This document shows positions 1-6,983 of a DNA stretch of 18,983 nt, piece after piece (position 1 is the first letter of the stretch; the number at the start of each line of letters is the position of its first letter). The translations under genes were made by a program, and so were the position numbers. Origin of the DNA: Streptacidiphilus jeojiense. GTDB taxonomy: Bacteria > Actinomycetota > Actinomycetes > Streptomycetales > Streptomycetaceae. Under the pieces are notes generated by a model. It did not search any database. It was not told the DNA's origin and saw only the letters and a program-made list of their open reading frames with translations. The stretch lies in NCBI RefSeq assembly GCF_000719095.1, contig NZ_JOEH01000058.1, positions 1 to 18,983 on the forward strand. The letters are read 5' to 3'.

Positions 1-97
1 GAAACTCGGCGTATGGATCATGAACATGCGATCCCGCCGCACCAAACTCACCCCCGAACAACACACCGCCCTCGACAACCTCCACATGCGCTGGTGA
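1..97 (+). CDS. C-terminal end of a helicase-associated-domain protein (partial)
   Basis: The second forward frame is open from the window edge and gives 31 residues ending in ...LHMRW before TGA (95-97). The pattern LGVWIMNMRSRR followed by KLTPEQ...LDNL.MRW is the end of a helicase-associated (HA, PF03457-type) repeat, which in canonical copies reads LG.W...QR.....L...Q...L..LG..W. In Streptomyces such repeats form the tail of large DEAD/DEAH helicases, common in chromosome arms and plasmids. Only the last repeat is visible, so whether the rest of the gene exists upstream cannot be seen. The family call rests on the residue pattern alone. Confidence 0.6.
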   Translation, partial: KLGVWIMNMRSRRTKLTPEQHTALDNLHMRW

Positions 98-246
98 GGG
101 TGGGGCCGCGGCGATCCCAGGACATGGGACCCGCCCCAGCACCATGGCGGTGCCGCCGGTCCACTGCCCCTTCGGACTGTGAACATCGGCCGATGTCAGT
201 GGTCACTGGCACGATGCCGGTCATTACGACAGAGCAGGAGAGCGTC

Positions 247-678
247 ATGGGTACCTGGGACGTCGGCCCCTTCGACAACGACACCGCAGCCGACTTCGCC
301 GGCGACCTCGACGACGCAGCCGAGAACGAGCGGGAGGCCATGATCCGGCATGCTCTGACCAGCGCCGTCGACACCCCCGGCTACCTCGACAGCGACGTCG
401 CGGTCCACGCCGTCGCCGCGGCCGCCCTGGTCGCAGCCCAATGCCCCGGCGGACAGCCCGTCACCACCGCCTACGGCCCGGACAAGCCCCTGCCCCACCT
501 GGCCACCGACCTTCGTACACTCGCCGTCCAAGCCCTGGACCGCGTCCAGACCCCGCCCAGCGAACTCCTGGAACTCTGGGAAGAGAGCGTCGTACCCGGC
601 CCCTGGCACGCCACGATCAACCGCCTGCGGGCCCCACTCCTTCCCCCGCCACCCGGACAGCAACTCCCACTCGGCTGA
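247..678 (+). CDS. DUF4259 domain protein
   Basis: This 143-residue protein begins MGTWDVGPFDNDTAADFAGD, the hallmark start of DUF4259 proteins (G.W...PFDND.A.DF..DL). The rest of the family pattern follows: an alanine-rich helix with AAAALVAAQ near residue 60, then LELWEES near residue 115. The ATG at 247 is chosen over upstream in-frame ATGs because AGGAG lies 6 bases before it and the family starts here. The tail after about residue 130 is proline-rich. DUF4259 has no established biochemical activity; it is a small soluble protein often found singly or among toxin/immunity loci. The presence of barstar and SMI1 genes within 5 kb is suggestive but not proof of an immunity role. Confidence 0.88.
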   Translation: MGTWDVGPFDNDTAADFAGDLDDAAENEREAMIRHALTSAVDTPGYLDSDVAVHAVAAAALVAAQCPGGQPVTTAYGPDKPLPHLATDLRTLAVQALDRVQTPPSELLELWEESVVPGPWHATINRLRAPLLPPPPGQQLPLG

Positions 679-792
679 CCAGCCGGCCGACTCACGGTGG
701 CCTCAGCACCAGGCGCAGCCGCGGGTCAGGTCCGACGCGGCCCCCTCGGCGGTCACGATCGAGCGGGTCCGCACGCTGGCACAGCAGGCCCT

Positions 793-825
793 GCTGAACA
801 GCTAGAACATCAACCCAGCTGACAC
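793..825 (+). repeat. 33-bp imperfect direct repeat, copy A
   Basis: This copy matches 5288-5320 at 30 of 33 positions; the first 16 bases (GCTGAACAGCTAGAAC) are identical. In both copies a forward frame ends in Leu-Asn-Ser-stop inside the repeat, preceded by different but similarly spaced sequence, so these may be the 3' ends of two related dead genes or the ends of a recombined segment. Confidence 0.6.
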
Positions 826-834
826 AAGACCGGC

Positions 835-1175
835 GTGTCGCATGCGGAAGAGCGGCTCAGCCAGTTCCGCAACGGTGAAGGTGGGGCGAAGCAAGCCCAG
901 GACGTCATGGCATGGGTGATCGCGTTCAATGCGTGGTCGACCGCCCAGGGGCGTTTCTGGAGAGCATCGACCTGCGGCCCCTGGACACGGGAGGACTCGA
1001 GATGGCCCCGGTCCTCGAATGGACCGGCATCCTGCTGATGGGGCTGGCCCGCAACGGCGCCGGCTTCGACATCGCCCTCGGCGCCGAAGCCCGCTCAACA
1101 CCCTCCCGGTTCGGGCGGGCCGTCTCGGCTCTCCCGTGCTGCCCCAGAGAGGCAGGTACGCGGCCGTACGGCTGA
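835..1175 (+). pseudogene. unidentified coding remnant between DUF4259 and the leaderless gene
   Basis: The gap 679-1233 has no intact gene. Two overlapping forward frames look partly coding. One runs from GTG 835 to about 950 (AEERLSQFRNGEGGAKQAQ...). The other, from ATG 912, shows strong G/C third-position bias between about 945 and 1110, with segments such as FLESIDLRPLDTGGLEMAPV and GILLMGLARNGAGFDIALG. Bias fades after 1110. A frameshifted or truncated gene is the simplest reading. I do not recognise the family, and no ribosome binding site decides a start. Confidence 0.3.
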
Positions 1176-1197
1176 TACGACCTCGCGGGAAACCCCG

Positions 1198-1226
1198 TCG
1201 ACCGAGCGGGCGCGGCTGTCTACGCT
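1198..1226 (+). promoter_or_regulatory. promoter of the leaderless gene at 1234
   Basis: A -35-like TCGACC (1198-1203) is separated by 17 bases from a -10-like TACGCT (1221-1226). The expected transcription start falls 6-8 bases further on, at the GTG start codon (1234). No Shine-Dalgarno sequence is present, consistent with a leaderless mRNA. Confidence 0.55.
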
Positions 1227-1233
1227 GCACTGC

Positions 1234-2088
1234 GTGACCTCCGCCCTGTGCGTTCGCCGGCTCTTCCACGCTGTGCAGGAGTACCAGGGGGTGGACGCCT
1301 TCCCCGCTGTGGTGGACCCGTGGTTGGACGAGCACGCCGATGCGGTCCGGGAGGCCCTCTTGCCGCTGGCCGTGTTCGGCGGATGGACCCGGGCCACGTA
1401 CGAGTTCGGAGATCCCCTGGAGCTGTTGTACGCACTCAGCCGTGTCAGCGACGCACTGATCTACAAGTTCCAGCCACAGCTGCCTCCGGGCTCCGAGACG
1501 CCCTGGGCGCACGACATCCACGAGCCGGAGCGCTGGCCGCATGTCACCCGTGCCCAGTACCTGGCTGCCTTCTCCCGGCTCGGCATGACCCCGATCGGCG
1601 AGGCCACGTTCGAACCGTTCTTCCACGAGGTCGTCCACGTCACGCAGCACCAGCGCCCTCAGGCACCGGTTGAGATCACCGGGACGCTCTGGCCGGGCCT
1701 GATGTTCGGGCAGATGCTGTTCAACCGCACCGGTGTGACGGTGCGTGCCGGCGCCCAGCACCTGGTCGCGGGCATTGCGGACCGCTCACCGCTGCACGAG
1801 GTGTTCATGCGCCGTTACCGCGAGACGCTCGACGGCTCACTGGGCTGGGGCCACAACTCGCAGTGGAAAACCGACTTCCGCCGCGACTACCTCACCGACA
1901 CCGCCTTTCACTTCAACGTCGACCAGGAGCCCGACCCAGACCAATACCTCCTCGGCCAGCCGAAGACACCGACTCCAACCGAACAAACGGACCTGGTACG
2001 GCACCGCTGCTTGACCCGCCCCCTCCAGGACCCACACGCCTCGCACAGGACCAGCCAGATCGGGCGGCTCACCATCCCGCGGACCTGA
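1234..2088 (+). CDS. conserved hypothetical protein, leaderless
   Basis: This is a 284-residue soluble protein with no signal peptide or membrane segment. It has an acidic, aromatic-rich core: PWLDEHADAVREALLP near residue 30, WTRATYEFGDPLELLYALSR near 52-71, then HEVVHVTQHQRP near 131-142, and SLGWGHNSQWKTDFRRDY near 203-220. Codon bias is good to about residue 245 (LVRHRCL). The last 40 residues look like read-through, so the ancestral stop may have been lost or displaced by the junction with the tRNA-like region. The GTG start is supported by the promoter at 1198-1226. I do not recognise a family of known function. The HEVVH string resembles an HExxH metalloprotease motif but lacks the correct spacing (H-E-V-V-H does fit HExxH), with no obvious third ligand, so enzyme activity is only a possibility. 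Confidence 0.75.
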   Translation: MTSALCVRRLFHAVQEYQGVDAFPAVVDPWLDEHADAVREALLPLAVFGGWTRATYEFGDPLELLYALSRVSDALIYKFQPQLPPGSETPWAHDIHEPERWPHVTRAQYLAAFSRLGMTPIGEATFEPFFHEVVHVTQHQRPQAPVEITGTLWPGLMFGQMLFNRTGVTVRAGAQHLVAGIADRSPLHEVFMRRYRETLDGSLGWGHNSQWKTDFRRDYLTDTAFHFNVDQEPDPDQYLLGQPKTPTPTEQTDLVRHRCLTRPLQDPHASHRTSQIGRLTIPRT

Positions 2089-2271
2089 ACCAGACCGACA
2101 AGCCCACCGGCCCGGCTGAGGAACTACCACCGGACAGGGAGCCCCGCAGGCCGCGCAACTCCTATGCACCACCGGGGTGTTCCCCGCGCAAATCCCCGCG
2201 CCCAGCGAGCGAGCCGGCCACGCGGCATTCCGGTCGACCGGCCGCACACGGCAGGCAAGGATCACGACGCT

Positions 2272-2347
2272 TGCGGGAGCAGGCCAGCGGTGAAGCACCC
2301 GGCGCCGCCTATCCGGGCGCACGCAGGTTCGAGCCCTGTCCCCGCAC
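2272..2347 (+). tRNA. degenerate tRNA-like sequence A
   Basis: Acceptor strands TGCGGGA (2272-2278) and CCCCGCA (2340-2346) form 6 of 7 pairs. The T-arm is complete: stem GCAGG/CCTGT with one G-T pair around the loop TTCGAGC (2328-2334). A CCCGG/CCGGG stem (2298-2302, 2313-2317) stands at the anticodon arm, but its loop is 10 bases and contains GCC twice. The D-arm is poorly paired although it holds AGCGGT. It is therefore a decayed or unusual tRNA gene rather than a canonical one. No terminal CCA is encoded. Confidence 0.4.
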
Positions 2348-2368
2348 GCACCCCCCGGACGTCACGGC

Positions 2369-2440
2369 CGTGGTGCAACTCAGCGGTAGAGCAACCGGCT
2401 CGAGACCCGGTGGACACAGGTTCGAGCCCTGCCGCCACAG
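2369..2440 (+). tRNA. degenerate tRNA-like sequence B with 8-base anticodon loop
   Basis: Acceptor CGTGGTG (2369-2375) pairs with CGCCACA (2433-2439) at 6 of 7 positions. The D-arm has CTC/GAG and the conserved AGCGGTA loop (2378-2392). The anticodon stem ACCGG/CCGGT (2394-2398, 2407-2411) is perfect but encloses 8 bases, CTCGAGAC, rather than 7. The T-arm has ACAGG/CCTGC around TTCGAGC with one mismatch. If the first seven loop bases are used, T33 is followed by CGA (serine-type), yet no long variable arm is present. It may be a pseudogene or a frameshift-type tRNA. Confidence 0.45.
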
Positions 2441-2561
2441 CCGTGACCCAGACGACCCAACCAACCCAGAACCGACCACGGCACCCTGCGGCTGCCGACA
2501 GTACGGCCATGGGGCCACCTCACACCTGGCCCGGAGGCATGGGATCGGGAGTGTCGAATTA

Positions 2562-2580
2562 ACGGCGGATCACCCGCCGT
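2562..2580. repeat. perfect 7-bp hairpin upstream of the IS256 stub
   Basis: ACGGCGG and CCGCCGT are separated by ATCAC. There is no T-run. It may be a weak terminator behind the tRNA-like region or part of a mobile element end. The rest of 2441-2622 shows nothing I can assign. Confidence 0.4.
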
Positions 2581-2622
2581 GCCAGGTAGCCGGATGGCTG
2601 GCCTGGGGAAGAGGATTCATCA

Positions 2623-2744
2623 GTGACTGACGTGACCAAGGGGACCGTGGACGCTGCTGCCGCTGGGGCGGTGGACGACCAGCTGATCGGGATGCTCGTG
2701 GACCGGGCTCGTGCCGGGGGCAGCTGACCGGTGAGGGCGGGCTG
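2623..2744 (+). pseudogene. amino-terminal stub of an IS256-family transposase
   Basis: Starting at GTG 2623 the frame reads VTDVTKGTVDAAAAGAVDDQ, then LIGMLVDRARAGGS and a stop. The next frame continues with QLTGEGGL. Intact IS256-type transposases of Streptomyces begin with the same order: TDVT..., DEQL.GMLVERAR..GL, QLTGEGGLLQQLTK. A few bases are missing at the RARAGG/QLTGEGG junction (around 2718-2722), and similarity ends after GGL. Most of the element, including its DDE core, is gone. The remnant is inert and marks an old insertion just before the barstar gene. Confidence 0.7.
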
Positions 2745-2794
2745 GTGGTCCATGACCGCGCTGCTCTACGGCATCGTGATCGGCTACAGGGGAA

Positions 2795-3919
2795 ATGGCT
2801 TCGCCGTGGGGTCCGGATCCCGGCATGATGCCCACCGTGCATGAGGACGGGAAGCATCGCGGGCGGACGCGGTACACGCTGGTTGAGACGGAGCACGGTC
2901 ATGCCTGGGGTGTCTGCGCCGGGGCGGAAGGGTTGTTCGGGGAACCGCGGCGCGGGGCCTACGAGCTGTTCGGCTGGGTTCCACAAACAGAGGTACGTAG
3001 TTGGGTCGGCAGCCGGGTGTGGTTGGTGCCGGAAGACAAGGCGCTTGATCCCTGGCTGTTGGAGGACGCGGAGAGCCTGGGGCAGCAGCCCGGAACAGAC
3101 AGCCTCGTGCTCACTGGCCTGGACGACTATGAAGGACCACCCGAGGGATTCCGAGGCCCGGTACGAGTGCACGACAAGCACCGGTGGCTGGGCTCCTGCC
3201 GGGAAATCGCCCGTGCCCTGCCGGCCGACCAGCCGGCGCTCCCGCTCGTCCTGCGGGGACTCGCCCCGAGTGACCAGCTGAGGGCTGCACTGGCGAAGGG
3301 CACCCGGCGAGCGCTGGACCTGGAGCAGGCCACCTTGGAGATACAGGACGACCACGGTGAGCCGCTCACCGATCGACTGCTGTGGGCCAGGGTCGGCGCC
3401 TGGCGCCCGTCCTCCTACGGGACAGACCTGTTCGACCTGGAGTTCGACGGGGGCCTCTTCGCACCTGTTCCCGAGTACGCCCGGCCCGTCTGGGAGCGAT
3501 GGTTCGCCGGGCCGCCAGACACGCCAGGTGCCTGGGCCGGCTTCGACACACGGTTGCGGGGTGCTTGGCACGACCTCGTCCGAGAGCGGGGCTGCCGGCG
3601 CACCCACAGTGACCGGCCAGCCGGTCACTCCTACGAGCTCGACGGCCAGCACATCACTGACGAACCGGGCCTCTACCTGGCGATCGGCGAGGCGGTGAAT
3701 GGGCCGGGCGGCTACTTCGGCGGCTGTCTGGACGCCCTCGTCGACTGCCTACGCGGAACGTTCGGCTATACCGCTCCTGCCACCTTGCTCTGGCGGGACG
3801 CCGCGACCGCGCGCGAGCACCTGTCCCGGGTGCTGGCCCCGGAAGGCCAGTCCTACGACCTCTTCGCAGAAGTCCTCGACGTCCTGACAGAGGGCGGCAT
3901 GAACGTCACCTTGGCCTGA
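2795..3919 (+). CDS. barstar-domain protein with large N-terminal region
   Basis: The C-terminal 95 residues (about 280-374 of 374) match barstar-family (PF01337) proteins: YELDGQHITDEPGLYLAIGE, then AVNGPGGYFGGCLDALVDCL, and ending LTEGGMNVTLA. In the family the segment YFG.NLDAL.DCL holds the helix that inhibits barnase-like RNases; here Asn is replaced by Cys (GGCLDAL). The N-terminal 270 residues include RTRYTLVETEHGHAWGVCAG and a second domain near residues 150-200. Such two-part barstar proteins occur in Streptomyces. The start is uncertain: ATG 2795 has AGGGGA only one base upstream, and ATG 2825 or 2828 would put the protein nearer the conserved RTRYTLVE segment. No RNase toxin gene is adjacent, so any immunity role would be as an orphan. 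Confidence 0.82.
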   Translation: MASPWGPDPGMMPTVHEDGKHRGRTRYTLVETEHGHAWGVCAGAEGLFGEPRRGAYELFGWVPQTEVRSWVGSRVWLVPEDKALDPWLLEDAESLGQQPGTDSLVLTGLDDYEGPPEGFRGPVRVHDKHRWLGSCREIARALPADQPALPLVLRGLAPSDQLRAALAKGTRRALDLEQATLEIQDDHGEPLTDRLLWARVGAWRPSSYGTDLFDLEFDGGLFAPVPEYARPVWERWFAGPPDTPGAWAGFDTRLRGAWHDLVRERGCRRTHSDRPAGHSYELDGQHITDEPGLYLAIGEAVNGPGGYFGGCLDALVDCLRGTFGYTAPATLLWRDAATAREHLSRVLAPEGQSYDLFAEVLDVLTEGGMNVTLA

Positions 3920-3991
3920 GCCGCGGTACGCCTGCGGGTCATCGCGCCTTCCCGATGGCTCTGACCCTCGCGCGTCGTGTTGTGGTCGTCG

Positions 3992-4225
3992 ATGGCGTAC
4001 GGTCCGCAGGTGCTGCGACTTGGAGCCTGGTCGACCCACTTCACGATGCGGGACCCGGCCCTGGACCGGTAACGGCTGCAGGAAGTGGAGCGCGCCGTAA
4101 GGGGCGGGTGGAGCGCCACGGTGGCGTGGATCCGGATCCTGGCCACCCTGGTGGTGGCCACCGTCGTGACCACCTTGATCGGTGAGGGCTTCGACCTGGC
4201 GCTGCAGCTGTGGCGGCACTCGCGG
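3992..4225 (+). pseudogene. small membrane-protein remnant with in-frame stop
   Basis: From ATG 3992 the frame has very strong G/C third-position bias: MAYGPQVLRLGAWSTHFTMR then DPALDR, a TAA at 4070-4072, and in the same frame RLQEVERAVRGGWSATVAWI followed by a hydrophobic helix (RILATLVVATVVTTLIG) and EGFDLALQLWRHS. The bias on both sides of the TAA and the unbroken frame suggest one gene split by a nonsense mutation. The alternative is that the second half starts at GTG 4085. Similarity to a gene-like frame is lost near 4225-4240. There it runs into an opposite-strand fragment, also truncated. The family is not recognised. Confidence 0.45.
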
Positions 4226-4261
4226 ATCGCAGCCCACCAGTGGCAGCGCCCCACCCCCCTG

Positions 4262-4501
4262 CTGCTCCAGATCGTCCGAGCCGGTCTGCCGCACCTCCAG
4301 ACGACACTCCACCCACGGCGCCCGTTCCCACAGCACCCGCGCGAACGCGTGCTGCAGATCCGCCTCCGAATGAAATACCGGACGCGCCCCAGCCAGCGCA
4401 GCCATCACCTCGGCCAGCGGTACCCCACCAGCGATCAGGTCCGGTCGGCTACCAGAGGCACGGACACCGAACGGCGCCCCGGGCGAGCGCTCAGCGGGCA
4501 C
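4262..4501 (-). pseudogene. truncated nuclease-like protein, amino end only
   Basis: GTG at 4501 follows AAGGGGG with about 5 bases spacing and lies 11 bases after the stop of the SMI1 gene, so the two form an operon. The reading frame gives ...GVPLAEVMAALAGARPVFHS, then EADLQHAFARVLWERAPWVE and CRLEVRQ. The F.SEADLQHAFA..L...AP....RLEV pattern is the start of a family of actinobacterial proteins I associate with restriction-endonuclease-like (PD-(D/E)XK) folds. The acidic and Lys residues expected later are absent because coding character stops around 4240-4290. The family assignment is from memory of the pattern and moderate at best; truncation is well supported by the loss of codon bias. 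Confidence 0.45.
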
Positions 4502-4512
4502 AGCAGCCCCCT

Positions 4513-5137
4513 TCAGAGTGATAGCGGTCCTGCACGATCCGGCCCCGGAGCCTGCCACTGCCTGCCCCACGCAAGGAAGCCCAGGACATGAACACTGTCG
4601 CGATCCAGGCCCGTACAAGGAAAGGCGCAGCCGTCCGCGAGCAGCCAGATCTTCCCCCCGCTGGGGTCCGGCAGTGATCAGCGCCCAGTACGAGCCGGGT
4701 TCCTCGGCGATCAGGATGACAGAGCCGTCGCGGTAGAGCGAAGCCATGAGGCCGACATGCTCCCCGGGGTCGAAGTCGTACTCCCACTGCCATTCCTCAG
4801 CCAGCGGGAACGGTGCCGCAAGATCACGCGGAGTCCGGCTGTCGAACGGCTCCGGGGACAGCCAGTTCACCGAGTCCCAGCGGTGCCAACTCCCGGGAAG
4901 CCGACCCAGCGGCAGCAGCGGACCATCAGCCGAGCCCAGCCTCAGAGAACGGCCGTCTGCGATCTCCGCGACGAAGGTCCGGTAGGGCTCGGGCAGCACC
5001 ACCCCGTGCCGGGCCTCCCAGGCCACGAGCGCCAGCCAGCCCAGCGGCGGCCCACACCGCCGCCAGGCGACAGCGGCCCGTAACGCCTTCACCTCTTCGG
5101 CCACGACACGGAGGTCCTCTGACGCATCCACAGGCAC
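4513..5137 (-). pseudogene. SMI1/KNR4-family protein with a frameshift
   Basis: From GTG 5137 the frame gives VPVDASEDLRVVAEEVKALR, then GVVLPEPYRTFVAEIADG, LLPLGRLPG and WQWEYDFDPGEHVGLMASLY, ending at SYWALITAGPQRG. This order (LP..Y..F...I.DG, L.PL, ...L..DG...L....G.YW.LI..G) is the SMI1/KNR4 (SUKH) domain. The expected C-terminal strand GGKIWLLADGCAFPC...FLAWGRQW...PLSL then appears in another frame, ending at TGA 4513-4515. The shift maps to a run of six C (plus strand, 4654-4659); removing one base restores a full protein of about 207 residues. SUKH proteins are immunity proteins of polymorphic toxins. The lesion may be real or a homopolymer sequencing error. The downstream nuclease-like gene starts 11 bases later. 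Confidence 0.72.
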
Positions 5138-5287
5138 CACACCCACCAGCCCCCACCGACAACCCGTCCACCCAGCCGGCGAGCCAGGCCCGAACACACC
5201 GAAACACCACCCCGCAACCATGAAGACCACCCCGCCGCGCCACCCTCATGACATCAGCGCCCACACCCTCCACACCCTCCAGACCCG

Positions 5288-5320
5288 GCTGAACAGCTAG
5301 AACACCCACCCAGCTGGCAC
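5288..5320 (+). repeat. 33-bp imperfect direct repeat, copy B
   Basis: This is the partner of 793-825 (30/33 identical). The surrounding 5138-5538 contains no gene I can support. A forward frame here ends in ...LQTRLNS-stop within the repeat, mirroring ...QALLNS-stop in copy A. Confidence 0.6.
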
Positions 5321-5538
5321 ACCGTCACTGACAGCACACCCACTGACACCCAACCGACATGACACACACAGGCCGAGCGGCTTCACCAGCCAGAGGGTGG
5401 ACAACTGACCGCACATCGAAACTCCCATGGGCAGGGCGACTTGGGAACGACACCCTGCTCGACCAGAGAATCGTTGCTTCCATGACACGACAACCCTGCA
5501 ACACTGTGACCTGCAGACTCGCCTGATCATCGGGAATT

Positions 5539-5568
5539 TTGAAACACCCCTGCTTAGGCTGCTAGCCT
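5539..5568 (+). promoter_or_regulatory. promoter upstream of the small conserved gene
   Basis: TTGAAA (5539-5544) and TAGCCT (5563-5568) are separated by 18 bases, a good housekeeping-type Streptomyces promoter. The leader to the ATG at 5635 would be about 60 bases. Confidence 0.5.
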
Positions 5569-5634
5569 GCTCCACCGTGACGGATGTCAAGAGCACCGCC
5601 GCATTCCTCTGGCAATCACAGGCACTGGGTGAGC

Positions 5635-5889
5635 ATGAAGATTGTAAGACGACTTGACTCTACGACGCCCAGCCTGGATCGGTGCATCACCGAAAGTAAT
5701 TGTCCGGCAGTATTCGAGTTGTCGACCGGAGATTTCGGATTCATCGGAGTCGAAGCAGACGAAGCCCTCGCTCATTCCTTGCCCACAGGTTCAGGAGTCG
5801 GTCCCGGCGAACGTCTCGTAGTCGTTCCTCGCGAAGTCGTCATCAGCGCCGGACTGCAACTCCCGAGCACAATGACGCAGTCCACCTAG
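5635..5889 (+). CDS. small conserved actinobacterial protein
   Basis: This 84-residue soluble protein has the sequence pattern MKIVRRLDSTTPSLDRCITE, then SNCPAVFELSTGDFGFIGV, and GPGERLVVVPREVVISA. The layout (basic start, CP..FEL..G.F..IG, then GERLVVVPR.V) is one I know from short Streptomyces proteins of unknown function commonly encoded next to regulators. The ATG at 5635 fits that family start; upstream in-frame codons are not conserved in style, and GGGTGAG lies a few bases before it. The DNA is less GC-rich than its surroundings, as is the neighbouring DUF6082 gene, which suggests they arrived together. The two genes converge with only 14 bases between their stops. Confidence 0.72.
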   Translation: MKIVRRLDSTTPSLDRCITESNCPAVFELSTGDFGFIGVEADEALAHSLPTGSGVGPGERLVVVPREVVISAGLQLPSTMTQST

Positions 5890-5903
5890 ACGGAGTCACA
5901 AAC

Positions 5904-6581
5904 TCAGGCCGCTTCGTCGTCCGTACGGCTCTGCCAGGCCAGGTCCGCGAGTTCATAGAACTTACGCATCTTGCCACCATACGGCGAGATGCGGGCACGT
6001 GTCGGCCGTGTGTGCTCCCAGAAGGCGTCGATGACGGGGCTGCTAAACAGGTGCCTGAGTGCCTCCAAAACCTCATCATCTGTATAGTAATTCATGCTGT
6101 AGACCATGCACTGAAATGAGATGATCAGGTTCGCATAGCAGAACTGTCGCTGACGATCGGGCGCTATATCGGGACCATAGCTGGGCCAGACGTCCGCCAA
6201 TACCTGATCCTCGAGGGCAAGGCGCATCAGTGTCACGTGCTCGCCTCGCACTGAAGCCTGCGCCAATCGCTCGGTGTAGTCGTGTCCCGTTTTGGCATCA
6301 AGGCGCTGTAGCCTCATCTCCTCGCACTGCTCCGCCATTTCTTCGCGGCGCAAGCGCGACTCGTCGGCCTGCAGGCGAAAACTTCTAGCCATGTAGAAGA
6401 GGACGAAGAATGACGCGCAGGCGGCAGCTGCGCCAAAGGCCTGGCCTGCGTTCCCACTGCCACTGGTCTGGAGGCCGGGGACTCGGACCAGGACGGCCGT
6501 CAGTGCGATCGATCCAACGCAGGAAACGGTTCCGATGAGCACGATCGAGCCCACGTGCCGCACGTGCCTCGCTGTGATCAT
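5904..6581 (-). CDS. DUF6082 family membrane protein
   Basis: This 225-residue protein has two hydrophobic helices (about residues 11-31 and 46-66), then a charged helical segment RSFRLQADESRLRREEMAEQ typical of DUF6082. The soluble part carries LMRLALEDQVLADVWPSYG, NLIISFQCMVY and FWEHTRPTR, all family-like. The topology suggests a membrane anchor with a cytoplasmic helical domain. A G-rich Shine-Dalgarno (GGGGGGTGA) lies 5' of the ATG. The ATG overlaps the stop of a 69-codon upstream frame (6578-6787, minus) by ATGA, but that frame has no supporting features and is not called. DUF6082 has no known activity. It is common in Streptomyces accessory regions near small HTH-linked genes. Confidence 0.82.
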   Translation of the reverse strand: MITARHVRHVGSIVLIGTVSCVGSIALTAVLVRVPGLQTSGSGNAGQAFGAAAACASFFVLFYMARSFRLQADESRLRREEMAEQCEEMRLQRLDAKTGHDYTERLAQASVRGEHVTLMRLALEDQVLADVWPSYGPDIAPDRQRQFCYANLIISFQCMVYSMNYYTDDEVLEALRHLFSSPVIDAFWEHTRPTRARISPYGGKMRKFYELADLAWQSRTDDEAA

Positions 6582-6983
6582 TTTCGGATCACCCCCCGTA
6601 GAATCTGCAAGTCAAGCACCACGACCGAAACGCCCATACACTTGCAATTCGAGGCCATGTCACGTGGAATAGGTAACCAGCCCTCGGACACGCCGCTCGC
6701 CCTCATTATGACCACCAGTTCTCCATTAAAACGTTCGGTTGAAGCAGGCGGGGGCGCACAGAAGCACGCATTCATGGCGCCATGCACTTCCCGGGACTAC
6801 GAGACCTCATCCATCGCTCACGGCGCCCGAGTCCCGACAGCGCCGGTCGGACTAATCTATTCCACATCAACTGCATTGCAGAGGGTTTAAACGAGAGCGG
6901 GCCGGCCTCACGGCAAGCCAAAGCAAAACCCATCTGCATCCATCGGTTTCCGCATTGCTGACCAACCGTTCGCCCGGCCCCAG
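6582..6983. other. 400-base gap without a supported gene
   Basis: The DNA is AT-richer than the window average (for example TTAAAACG near 6725 and GTTTAAAC near 6885). A minus frame of 69 codons (6578-6787) ends four bases into the DUF6082 gene and could be a leader peptide or chance. No tRNA, clear terminator or operator was seen. It probably contains the DUF6082 promoter. Confidence 0.4.

Noticed and set aside
802..1761. 319-codon minus-strand frame opposite the leaderless gene
   Set aside because: Composition is Arg/Gly-rich with poor third-position bias; it is the antisense shadow of 1234-2088.
3749..5230. 493-codon minus frame as a single gene
   Set aside because: Only the SMI1 part and the nuclease-like N-terminus are coding-like; the segment below about 4240 is the shadow of the plus-strand membrane remnant and the barstar gene.
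6578..6787. 69-codon minus frame overlapping the DUF6082 start
   Set aside because: The ATGA overlap is suggestive, but codon bias and any recognisable family are lacking; kept only as a note.
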